From an uncultured Bacteroidota bacterium (GTDB lineage: Bacteria > Bacteroidota > Bacteroidia > Bacteroidales > GCA-2748055): 45,437 nt of DNA. Location of the stretch: the NCBI GenBank assembly GCA_937129385.1, contig CAKZNC010000043.1, forward strand, positions 1-45,437. Reading direction: 5' to 3'. Made by a program: the position numbers and the translations under genes. Positions 7,849-14,617 of the stretch are shown here, one piece after another; positions within the stretch are counted from its first letter, which is position 1; every line of letters begins with the position of its first letter. Under the pieces are notes generated by a model, which was given only the letters and a program-made list of their open reading frames with translations, was not told where the DNA came from and did no database searches.

Positions 7849-8649
7849 TTACCTGAGGTCCATTTTATAATGAAATAGAACATCCCTCAATTTGTCCTGT
7901 AGGGCAGGGTCCTCGACAATGCTTTCTTCTGTATTATGGTCAATGTCCCAGAGGATATCATTGATTGATTTCCAGTTAGAGGTCGGTCTTCCCAGAAGTG
8001 TTGTCAGAAGCTTGGATCCATTCACATAATAGTTTTCTTTCATCTTTTCTTTCAGCGTATCCAGAAGGCCAAGTTTTTTCAGCAGAAAAATGCCAAAATC
8101 GAGGGAATCGATTTTGAGGGGGATTTCTTTTTCTTCATCCAGGGGAATAAACAATTCAATTTGAGATTGCAGGTATTCCATCAGTTTAATATAGTAGTTG
8201 ATCTCCACCATTTCGTTAAAGATCCTGAATTGTCTGAAAAAGGTTGAAGCACCTTCTCCTTTGTGAAAGTAGTTGTAGATATCTTCAATACTGAAGTATT
8301 TGGTAAAGATATAGCTCCAGTTTTCGGAATTTTTATCTGTGATTAGATCTTTTTTCGATTCGATAAAGATGGATGCACTGGAATAGTTTGTAGCCAGTAT
8401 TTCGTTCTGTAAGTTGGGATCTTTATCATGTTTATAAAGAAATCGTTCGATCTTGCTGATTTCATTGATTGCCTTACCTCGTGAAGCTCCTTCCACCAGA
8501 AAGTCGAACTCCCTGATCATGATTCCGATCTTTTCCAGGTTTGGCAGGTAGAAGATTGAATTATTGATCGGATCATTTCGCTCAAGCAGTATCCCTTCAT
8601 TGACGCATAATCGCTCAAGTTCTTTCTTTGACAAACTCTCCTTCTTCAT
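7849..8649 (-). CDS. Unrecognised 266-residue protein within the SiaC gene group
   Basis: I do not recognise this protein. It is soluble, with no signal peptide or membrane segment, charged and probably mostly helical. The N-terminus is lysine/glutamate rich (MKKESLSKKELERL). A central segment reads YFHKGEGASTFFRQFRIFNE. The C-terminal third has a leucine-rich stretch (DFGIFLLKKLGLLDTLKEKM) and ends LRDVLFHYKMDLR. It is placed between SiaC copies 2 and 3 in the same orientation with gaps of 82 and 113 bases, so a role in the same signalling unit is likely by context, for example as a partner protein. It does not look like SiaB (a kinase-fold protein of about 180 residues) or a GGDEF enzyme. 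ATG start; codon use resembles its neighbours, and the sequence is A+T-rich. Confidence 0.7.
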   Translation of the reverse strand: MKKESLSKKELERLCVNEGILLERNDPINNSIFYLPNLEKIGIMIREFDFLVEGASRGKAINEISKIERFLYKHDKDPNLQNEILATNYSSASIFIESKKDLITDKNSENWSYIFTKYFSIEDIYNYFHKGEGASTFFRQFRIFNEMVEINYYIKLMEYLQSQIELFIPLDEEKEIPLKIDSLDFGIFLLKKLGLLDTLKEKMKENYYVNGSKLLTTLLGRPTSNWKSINDILWDIDHNTEESIVEDPALQDKLRDVLFHYKMDLR

Positions 8650-8762
8650 GGCAGTTGCTGTTAATTTTAAGATCTTTTTACTGTTCCCTCTTTTTCCTGT
8701 AAAAACAGATTATATAATTCCTTTGTATTGTCAGATCAAATATCTTGTTCTTTATGAGCCAT

Positions 8763-9152
8763 TTATGGCATCAATCCATCCGGCTCAAATTCATGAAAAT
8801 CGAATTCAATCTCCAGCCTGCTTTGTAGAATCGACCCCAATTGCAACATCTCCAGATCGCCATACTCATAAAACCATTTTACCTTGAATATTAAGCCCCG
8901 TTCTCTTATTTCGTTAATTATTTTCAATAAGTTCATTAATGTATTGACTGAAGGGGCATCGATGTATTCCAGTTTCATTATCACCTCGGTTTCGTTTGCC
9001 GGATTTTCGAGGTATTTGCATATCCAATCATAGACTGGTTGATAAAAATCACGTGTATTGTCAATAATCGACCTGCCATAAAACAACAGTGCTCCTGGAG
9101 TAAGGTTTACACCTGGTGTCTTTCTTGTTTTTTCTATGATCAGGTCTTCCAT
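8763..9152 (-). CDS. SiaC-family regulatory protein (DUF1987), divergent copy 3
   Basis: A 129-residue SiaC-like protein and the first gene of the minus-strand run. Family blocks are FYQPVYDWICKYLENP, LEYIDAPSVNTLMNLLK and WFYEYGDLEMLQLGSILQSRLEIEFDF. It is the most divergent of the three: the position that is Thr66/Ser67 in its paralogues is alanine here (IDAPS), although a serine follows two residues later (Ser68). The WYFEFDDPELLE block is changed to WFYEYGDLEMLQ. If the alanine sits at the phosphoacceptor, this copy would be locked in the unphosphorylated state or would use Ser68. It faces away from porV across a 262-base A+T-rich gap. Confidence 0.83.
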   Translation of the reverse strand: MEDLIIEKTRKTPGVNLTPGALLFYGRSIIDNTRDFYQPVYDWICKYLENPANETEVIMKLEYIDAPSVNTLMNLLKIINEIRERGLIFKVKWFYEYGDLEMLQLGSILQSRLEIEFDFHEFEPDGLMP

Positions 9153-9414
9153 GTAGGTTTACGGCATTTTTCTTCTCTATAAAATTACTCAACCTACCTG
9201 ATAATAATATAATACGTACCATGCATTATGATTAAATAAACTTTAAGGTTGATGAAATCAAGCAATATGATGAGCAATTATATAACAGTGAGTTGATATT
9301 GGAATATCCAAAATATTAATCAAAAGTTAAAATTCCAACAATGGGCAATTTGCGTTTGATTATTTCTTACTTTTATAATTTAAATATGTAAAAATGTGTG
9401 ACTTACGCAACAGA
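9153..9414. other. A+T-rich divergent intergenic region between the SiaC group and porV
   Basis: These bases separate two divergently transcribed units and should hold promoters for both. The sequence is strongly A+T-rich. A weak minus-strand candidate is TAATTTTA (complement of bases near 9176-9188), which lacks a clear -33 partner. On the plus strand TTTG (9355-9358) is followed 17 bases later by TAATTTAA, a poor match to TAnnTTTG. Neither is strong enough to call as a promoter. Confidence 0.3.
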
Positions 9415-10596
9415 ATGTCCAAGAGAACTATTGTATTATGTATCCTGATTTCATGCGTTGGTTATTTTGCTTTTGGACAGATCAGTACCAGGGAACTGAA
9501 TGGTGGTAGTTTAAATTCGATTAATACTGCCGTGCCTTTTCTTTCCATTACACCGGATTCCAGGGCAGGAGCTCTGGGTGATGTTGGGGTAGCTACGCAG
9601 CCTGACATCAATTCACAACACTGGAATGTTGCTAAATATGCATTTACAAATTCTCCCAGTGGTATTTCCATTTCTTATGCTCCCTGGCTGCGTAGGGTAA
9701 TTCCTGATATAAGCCTTGCTTATCTCACTGCCTATTTTAAGCCTTCAGATGAACAGGTTATCAGTGGTTCCCTGAGATATTTTTCAATGGGTCAGCTTAC
9801 ACTCACAGACATTAATGGAGGAATGATCACACAATTCATCCCCTATGAAATGGCAATTGATGCAGGTTATTCAAGGTTATTAGCTTCAAATTTTAGCGGG
9901 GGAATCGTATTCAGGTACATCCATTCAAATCTTACCAATCAAATTGAAGTATATGGCGAAGAGTCAATTCCCGGAAGGTCTGTGGCGGCTGATCTTGGAT
10001 TTTACTACCATCAGTCCATCGGTTCAAACGGAATCGGTTATGCGGCAGGAGCAGCTTTGACAAACCTTGGTACGCCGATGGGGTATACGTCAAATTCGGA
10101 AAAAGTACCTATCCCTTCCAACCTGAGGCTGGGTGGTAGAGTTGATTACCGTATTGATGACGACAATCAGATCAGTGGTCAACTGGAGTTTAATAAGCTT
10201 TTGATACCTACCAGACCAGTGATGGAAGGAGATTCGGTAATCAGGGGCTATGGTGCACCCGAATCGGTCGTAGGTGGCATGTTCCGATCATTTTTTGATG
10301 CGCCGGGCATCCATTTTGAAGACGGCAGTTACAGTTCAGCATTCCGCGAGGAAATTTCGGAGGTGACACTCGGTGTGGGTGTCGAATACTGGTACAGAGA
10401 GCAATTTGCAGTGCGGGCAGGTTATTTTCATGAAGCTTCAATAAAGGGCAATCGTAAACATTTTACATTCGGTGTGGGAATGAATTTAAATGTATTCCTG
10501 ATAGATTTTGCTTACCTGGCGCCAACGAACGGACAAAACAGTCCGCTTGCCAATACAATCAGGTTTACCCTTGGATTTGATCTTGGACAATTATAG
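9415..10596 (+). CDS. porV: Type IX secretion system outer-membrane protein PorV
   Basis: PorV (LptO) is a FadL-like 14-strand outer-membrane barrel of the T9SS. It receives cargo leaving the Sov/SprA translocon and hands it to the PorU sortase for attachment to the cell surface. The diagnostic block near the mature N-terminus is AVPFLSITPDSRAGALGDVG followed by VATQPDINSQHWNVAKYAF. The rest is alternating barrel strands ending FTLGFDLGQL. The length (393 residues) is usual for PorV. I chose the ATG at 9415 because MSKRTIVLCILISCVGYFAFG is a clean signal peptide; an in-frame ATG at 9394 would put seven polar residues before it. PorU is not adjacent. The next plus-strand gene, an acyl carrier protein, begins 281 bases downstream. 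Confidence 0.93.
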   Translation: MSKRTIVLCILISCVGYFAFGQISTRELNGGSLNSINTAVPFLSITPDSRAGALGDVGVATQPDINSQHWNVAKYAFTNSPSGISISYAPWLRRVIPDISLAYLTAYFKPSDEQVISGSLRYFSMGQLTLTDINGGMITQFIPYEMAIDAGYSRLLASNFSGGIVFRYIHSNLTNQIEVYGEESIPGRSVAADLGFYYHQSIGSNGIGYAAGAALTNLGTPMGYTSNSEKVPIPSNLRLGGRVDYRIDDDNQISGQLEFNKLLIPTRPVMEGDSVIRGYGAPESVVGGMFRSFFDAPGIHFEDGSYSSAFREEISEVTLGVGVEYWYREQFAVRAGYFHEASIKGNRKHFTFGVGMNLNVFLIDFAYLAPTNGQNSPLANTIRFTLGFDLGQL

Positions 10597-10642
10597 TTGT
10601 CGGGCTTGGATTTTACCGGGAGCGCAAAGTCTACGATATTGA

Positions 10643-10661
10643 CGAACAACCTTTTTGTTCG
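10643..10661 (+). terminator. Small hairpin downstream of porV
   Basis: CGAACAA (10643-10649) and TTGTTCG (10655-10661) form a perfect 7-bp stem with a 5-base loop, 47 bases after the porV stop. There is no T-run after it, so it is weak as an intrinsic terminator. It may still separate porV from the carrier-protein operon. Confidence 0.3.
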
Positions 10662-10877
10662 GTCCACAGGGCGAATAATCACCATTAGAGTTAAGAGGTT
10701 GTGGTTTTGCATATCCCTAATTTGCAGACCTGTTGAACATGGAATTCTGTGTGTCCGTGTAATTCTATTAAACTATTCTTAATTTCAATTGTATATGGTA
10801 AAGTCAGCTTTGGATTTTCATTATTTTTGAAATCACTGATTTTGTAATTATTAATAACCGTATTACTCTATACTACA

Positions 10878-11129
10878 ATGGACAGAGAAGAAATTAAAAA
10901 AGGCGTTTTTCAATATGTGTATGACAATGCATTTTCCAGCAAGGAAAACATCACCGATGATGTATTGATATTTAAGAACGGTTTCCTGGATTCAATGGGA
11001 CTGGTAATGCTTATTACGCACCTTGAAAGTACATTCGGGATCAAAACCTCTGATGCAGATATGGTTGAGGAGAATTTTGAATCCATTAACGCCATCACTG
11101 ATTTTGTTATAAAGAAACAAGAGGCTTAG
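10878..11129 (+). CDS. Acyl carrier protein
   Basis: An 83-residue carrier protein. The phosphopantetheine attachment site is Ser39 in FLDSMGLVML, a good match to the DSL-type carrier motif with Met in place of Leu. The surrounding helices fit the four-helix carrier fold (TFGIKTSDADMVEENFESINAITDFV). It is not the fatty-acid-synthesis AcpP gene, which normally sits with fabF. Here it is followed after 5 bases by an asparagine-synthase-like gene, and further on by an AMP-forming ligase that could load it. The likely role is to hold an activated acyl or aminoacyl group for transfer to a sugar. An exact TAnnTTTG box (TATTTTTG, 10822-10829) lies 48 bases upstream, without a good -33 partner. Confidence 0.9.
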   Translation: MDREEIKKGVFQYVYDNAFSSKENITDDVLIFKNGFLDSMGLVMLITHLESTFGIKTSDADMVEENFESINAITDFVIKKQEA

Positions 11130-11134
11130 GACAT

Positions 11135-13099
11135 ATGTGTGGTATCGCAGGCATCATCAATACCAATGAACCAACCCAGAGGAAAGCGCATGTAAAGAAT
11201 ATGCTTTCCAGGATCGCTTATCGTGGACCTGACGAATGTGGTATATATCATTCGGCAAAAGCGACGCTGGGGAATGTAAGACTGAGTATCATTGATCTCG
11301 CAGGCGGACAACAACCACTCTCGGACCTCACGGGCAGATACTGGATAGTTTTCAACGGGGAGATCTTTAATTACATAGAATTAAAGCAGGATATTGAAAG
11401 CAGAGGATACCGTTTGAAGACTACTTCAGATACGGAGGTGCTGGTACAGCTATATGCTGAATATGGCAATAAGTGCCTTGCGATGCTTAATGGACAGTTT
11501 GCTTTTGCAATCTGGGACAATCAAAAGGAAGAACTATTTATGGCAAGGGACCGGGTCGGAATACGTCCTTTGTTTTACAATTATGAAAACGACGTTCTGA
11601 CTTTTGGCTCTGAGATTAAAAGTATTTTTGAGAACCCGACCGTGGAAAGGAGATTCAGTAAGCATGGGATGCTGCAAATGATGACCTACTGGACCACCAT
11701 TACACCTGCTTCAGCCTTTGAAGGCATCAGCGAAGTTCCGCCCGGCCATTATCTTGTCTGGAACAAGCGAGGTATCAGTATCGAAAATTACTGGCAACTC
11801 AGGTTTGATGAACCTGAAATCGAAGGAAGCCTTGAGACGATCCTTGAAGAATTTGATGACCTCTTTACCAACTCCATTCGAATGCGCCTGCGTGCTGATG
11901 TTGAGGTAGCCGCCTACCTGAGTGGAGGAATTGATTCATCAGCGACTGTATCTTACATCAAACAGGTGGAACCCAGTGTTCTTAACACTTTTTCCATCAC
12001 CTTTGGTGAGAAGGATTTTGATGAAAGTTCCTACCAGCAAGATGCAGTAAAATATTTCAATACCAACCATCGGTCAATCAACTGCACAGCGAAAGATATT
12101 GCAGAACATTTCCCGAAGGTGGTCTGGCACTCTGAGATTCCGATGATCCGTACAGCTCCGACTCCAATGATGCTTTTATCAGGATTGGTAAGGGAGCATG
12201 GTATTAAAGTAGTAATTACCGGTGAGGGTGCAGATGAGATGCTGGCAGGGTACAATATCTTTAAAGAGAGTGAGGTTCGGAGATTCTGGGCGCGGCAGCC
12301 AAAATCTGCAATACGGCCTCTATTGCTCACCAAGCTTTATCCTTATCTGCCCCAAATGAAGAATGCCAGTGCCAATATGCTGAAGATGTTTTTCGGATTT
12401 AAACTGGAAGAAACGGATGATTCGCTCTATTCACACCTGCTTCGATGGAATAATTCCGGTCAGATTACCAAGCATCTTACACCCGGATTTATAGACGGAC
12501 TCAATGGTTACGATCCGAAACAGGAGATCCACTCTATACTGCCGGAAGGTTTTTCCGGATGGGGATCTCTTGAAAAGGCTCAATGGCTTGAAGCGACAGT
12601 TTTCATGTCGGGGTATTTGCTTTCCACCCAGGGGGATCGTATGGGGATGGCCAATTCCATTGAAGGGCGTTATCCCTTCCTTGACCATCGTTTGATCGAA
12701 TTCCTTGCGAAAGTTCCTTCCGGGTATAAATTAAAGGGAATCAGGGAGAAATACCTGCTGAAACAGCTGGTGAAGGACCGTATTCCTGGATCTATCATCA
12801 GCCGCTCAAAGCAGGCCTACCGGGCACCCATCGCATCCGTGTTCTTTTCGGAGGACCTGCCGGAATATTCAGCATACATGATATCAGACGAATATCTTGG
12901 GAAAACCGGTCTGTTTAAATCAGATTCGGTGAAGGGGATGATCAATAAATACCGCAAAACAGGGGTTGCCACTGAAACGGAGAATATGGCGATCGCAACG
13001 ATCATGTCTGCGCAGATGCTTCATTACCAGTTTATTGATGGGAATAATGAAGGTTTGAGTATGAACAGACTTGAAAATTTAAAATTGATTGAAGAATAA
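11135..13099 (+). CDS. Asparagine-synthase-like glutamine amidotransferase (AsnB family), copy 1
   Basis: A 654-residue AsnB-family protein. The N-terminal class II glutaminase domain starts with the Cys2 nucleophile (MCGIAGIIN) and continues with RIAYRGPDECGIY, VFNGEIFNY and DRVGIRPLFY. The C-terminal synthetase domain has the PP-loop YLSGGIDSSA near residues 262-271, EGADEMLAGY near 365 and EGRYPFLDHR near 508. It would use glutamine ammonia and ATP to convert a carboxylate to an amide. In glycan clusters such proteins (for example WbpS in P. aeruginosa) amidate uronic acids rather than aspartate. Here it is sandwiched between a carrier protein (5 bases upstream) and a NadE-like protein, so the substrate may be carrier-bound or a sugar acid. 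Both half-sites look intact. True asparagine synthesis is less likely from context. Confidence 0.9.
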   Translation: MCGIAGIINTNEPTQRKAHVKNMLSRIAYRGPDECGIYHSAKATLGNVRLSIIDLAGGQQPLSDLTGRYWIVFNGEIFNYIELKQDIESRGYRLKTTSDTEVLVQLYAEYGNKCLAMLNGQFAFAIWDNQKEELFMARDRVGIRPLFYNYENDVLTFGSEIKSIFENPTVERRFSKHGMLQMMTYWTTITPASAFEGISEVPPGHYLVWNKRGISIENYWQLRFDEPEIEGSLETILEEFDDLFTNSIRMRLRADVEVAAYLSGGIDSSATVSYIKQVEPSVLNTFSITFGEKDFDESSYQQDAVKYFNTNHRSINCTAKDIAEHFPKVVWHSEIPMIRTAPTPMMLLSGLVREHGIKVVITGEGADEMLAGYNIFKESEVRRFWARQPKSAIRPLLLTKLYPYLPQMKNASANMLKMFFGFKLEETDDSLYSHLLRWNNSGQITKHLTPGFIDGLNGYDPKQEIHSILPEGFSGWGSLEKAQWLEATVFMSGYLLSTQGDRMGMANSIEGRYPFLDHRLIEFLAKVPSGYKLKGIREKYLLKQLVKDRIPGSIISRSKQAYRAPIASVFFSEDLPEYSAYMISDEYLGKTGLFKSDSVKGMINKYRKTGVATETENMAIATIMSAQMLHYQFIDGNNEGLSMNRLENLKLIEE

Positions 13100-13109
13100 A
13101 ATATTTATC

Positions 13110-14105
13110 ATGAGTAAAAAGCGACCATTTTCAAAAGACATTGTCCTGCTGGAAGATATTCCCGGCGTGGTGGATAAAATTATTACAAAGATGAGATCTG
13201 ACGTTCATGACGTGATGCGACGATACGGTGGTGTTGTGGGGGTAAGCGGAGGCATTGATTCATCTGTATGTCTCGCACTTGCATCAAAAGCCTTTGGTCC
13301 GGATAAAGTACGTGCAGTGATGATGCCTGAACAGGACTCGAGTCCGGACAGTGAGATGCTTGCCCGCGAGTTGTGTGGCAAGTTCGGAGTGGAGGATCTC
13401 CACCTTGAAAACATGACCCCAGCGGTTGCCGGATTTCATTGTTATGAGCGGCGTGATGAGGCGGTGAAGCGAGTGTTTCCGGAATATGAGCCGGATACAT
13501 GGAAAATGAAGATCGTGGTAAAACAAAGCGGATTATTCAATAACCTGCCGCCGCTTTTCAAACTGATCGTGATAGATCCGGACGGAAATGAAGAGGAGGA
13601 AATGCTGAATGCAACAGATTATATGCAGATCGTTGCTTCTTCCAATTTCAAGCAGCGTTCGCGAATGTCAATGCTTTATTACCATGCTGAAGCGATGCAT
13701 TTCGCAGTGATCGGAACGCCTAATAAACATGAGCAGGAGCAGGGTTTTTTCGTGAAATACGGAGACGGGGGTGCTGACGTTATGCCTATTGGTAATCTTT
13801 ATAAGACCCAGGTTTACCAGTTGGCGGAGTATCTGGGTATTCCGGAAGGGATCATCGAACGCACACCGACAACCGACACATATTCAGCGGAACAGACCCA
13901 GGAGGAATTTTTCTATCAGCTCCCATTCGACCTGATGGACCGGTTCTGGTATGGTTTCGAGAATGGCTACAGTCCCGAGGAGGTCGCCAAAGTTATGGAG
14001 GAAACACCTGAGCGAGTCGAGGCACTCTTCCTGAATTTTGAGCGAAAGCGGAAGACGACGGAGTACCTCCGCATGAGTCCGGTACGCGATTACTATCAGT
14101 CCTAA
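13110..14105 (+). CDS. NAD-synthetase-like ATP pyrophosphatase
   Basis: A 331-residue protein of the NadE ammonia-dependent synthetase fold. The PP-loop is SGGIDSS (46-52), and IGTPNKHEQEQGFFVKYGDG with ADVMPIGNLYKTQVYQLAEYLG match the NadE core. It differs from true NadE in two ways. There is a long insertion between ENMTPAVAGF and the SNFKQRSRMSMLYY helix, including LIVIDPDGNEEEE. The usual PSAGLW-type segment is replaced by PTTDTYSAEQTQEEFF. There is no glutaminase domain. Together with the upstream AsnB-like gene and carrier protein, it more likely adenylates a carboxylate in a glycan pathway than makes NAD. I chose the ATG at 13110, 10 bases after the asnB-like stop; an ATG at 13089 would overlap that gene. 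Confidence 0.82.
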   Translation: MSKKRPFSKDIVLLEDIPGVVDKIITKMRSDVHDVMRRYGGVVGVSGGIDSSVCLALASKAFGPDKVRAVMMPEQDSSPDSEMLARELCGKFGVEDLHLENMTPAVAGFHCYERRDEAVKRVFPEYEPDTWKMKIVVKQSGLFNNLPPLFKLIVIDPDGNEEEEMLNATDYMQIVASSNFKQRSRMSMLYYHAEAMHFAVIGTPNKHEQEQGFFVKYGDGGADVMPIGNLYKTQVYQLAEYLGIPEGIIERTPTTDTYSAEQTQEEFFYQLPFDLMDRFWYGFENGYSPEEVAKVMEETPERVEALFLNFERKRKTTEYLRMSPVRDYYQS

Positions 14106-14131
14106 TTTTTATTCCCAGTACGGATAGCATC

Positions 14132-14153
14132 GGGCATGGAGCGCGGAGCATGG
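14132..14153. repeat. Left flanking repeat of the four-helix-bundle gene
   Basis: GGGCATGGAGC (14132-14142) and GGAGCATGG (14145-14153) lie in the gap before the four-helix-bundle gene. Both occur as reverse complements just after that gene's core, at 14583-14593 and 14593-14601. Confidence 0.65.
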
Positions 14154-14191
14154 AACGGATTCTATTAAACTTTCTGTATTTTTAAAATGTA

Positions 14192-14617
14192 ATGAACATG
14201 GCTGATTTTCGATTTGAGGATTTGGATATATGGAAAGAATCAATTGAAATTTCAGATGTGCTGTTTGTATATGCTGATAAAGCAGAAAGTAAAAGGCTCT
14301 ACAGATTTGCTGAACAGTTAAGAGGCGCAACTTTAAGTATTTCCAATAATATTGCAGAAGGTTCTGGTTCTGCCTCCACAAAGGAGTTTGCCAGTTTTTT
14401 GAATATTGCAAGGAGATCTCTTTTTGAATGCGCAAATATTCTATATATTTTTAAAAGACGTGATATTATCACTGAAAATGAATTGACTGAGGTAAAACCT
14501 AAGTTAATTGCCCTGAGTAAAAAGATCACTAATTTCAGAAGGAAAATTTTAAACAAACATGGTAGTATCGGAGCAGCCTCATGCTCCATGCCCCATGCTC
14601 CAAGCTTTGTATCATGA
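14192..14617 (+). CDS. Four-helix-bundle protein (23S rRNA intervening-sequence/S23 family)
   Basis: A 141-residue member of the four-helix-bundle family first seen in 23S rRNA intervening sequences and also related to the Avd accessory proteins of diversity-generating retroelements. Typical blocks are DFRFEDLDIWKESIEISD at the N-terminus, LYRFAEQLRGATLSISNNIA, EGSGSASTKEFASFLNIARR and SLFECANIL. The molecular role is not settled; family members form pentameric nucleic-acid-binding barrels. It interrupts the otherwise tight operon between the NadE-like and ligase genes and is bounded by complementary GGAGCATGG-type repeats. Its last residues (AASCSMPHAPSFVS) are encoded by the right-hand repeat, as if the frame had run into it. 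Its stop overlaps the ligase start (ATGA). No reverse transcriptase or rRNA gene is nearby. ATG at 14192 or 14198. Confidence 0.87.
   Translation: MNMADFRFEDLDIWKESIEISDVLFVYADKAESKRLYRFAEQLRGATLSISNNIAEGSGSASTKEFASFLNIARRSLFECANILYIFKRRDIITENELTEVKPKLIALSKKITNFRRKILNKHGSIGAASCSMPHAPSFVS
14580..14601. repeat. Right flanking repeat of the four-helix-bundle gene
   Basis: GCTCCATGCCC (14583-14593) and CCATGCTCC (14593-14601) are reverse complements of GGGCATGGAGC and GGAGCATGG in the left flank. The repeat lies within the 3' end of the four-helix-bundle frame, a few bases before the ligase start. Confidence 0.65.

Noticed and set aside
10597-10782. 61-codon plus-strand frame after porV
   Set aside because: Contains the hairpin region, has no recognisable motif and starts directly after the porV stop without initiation signals.
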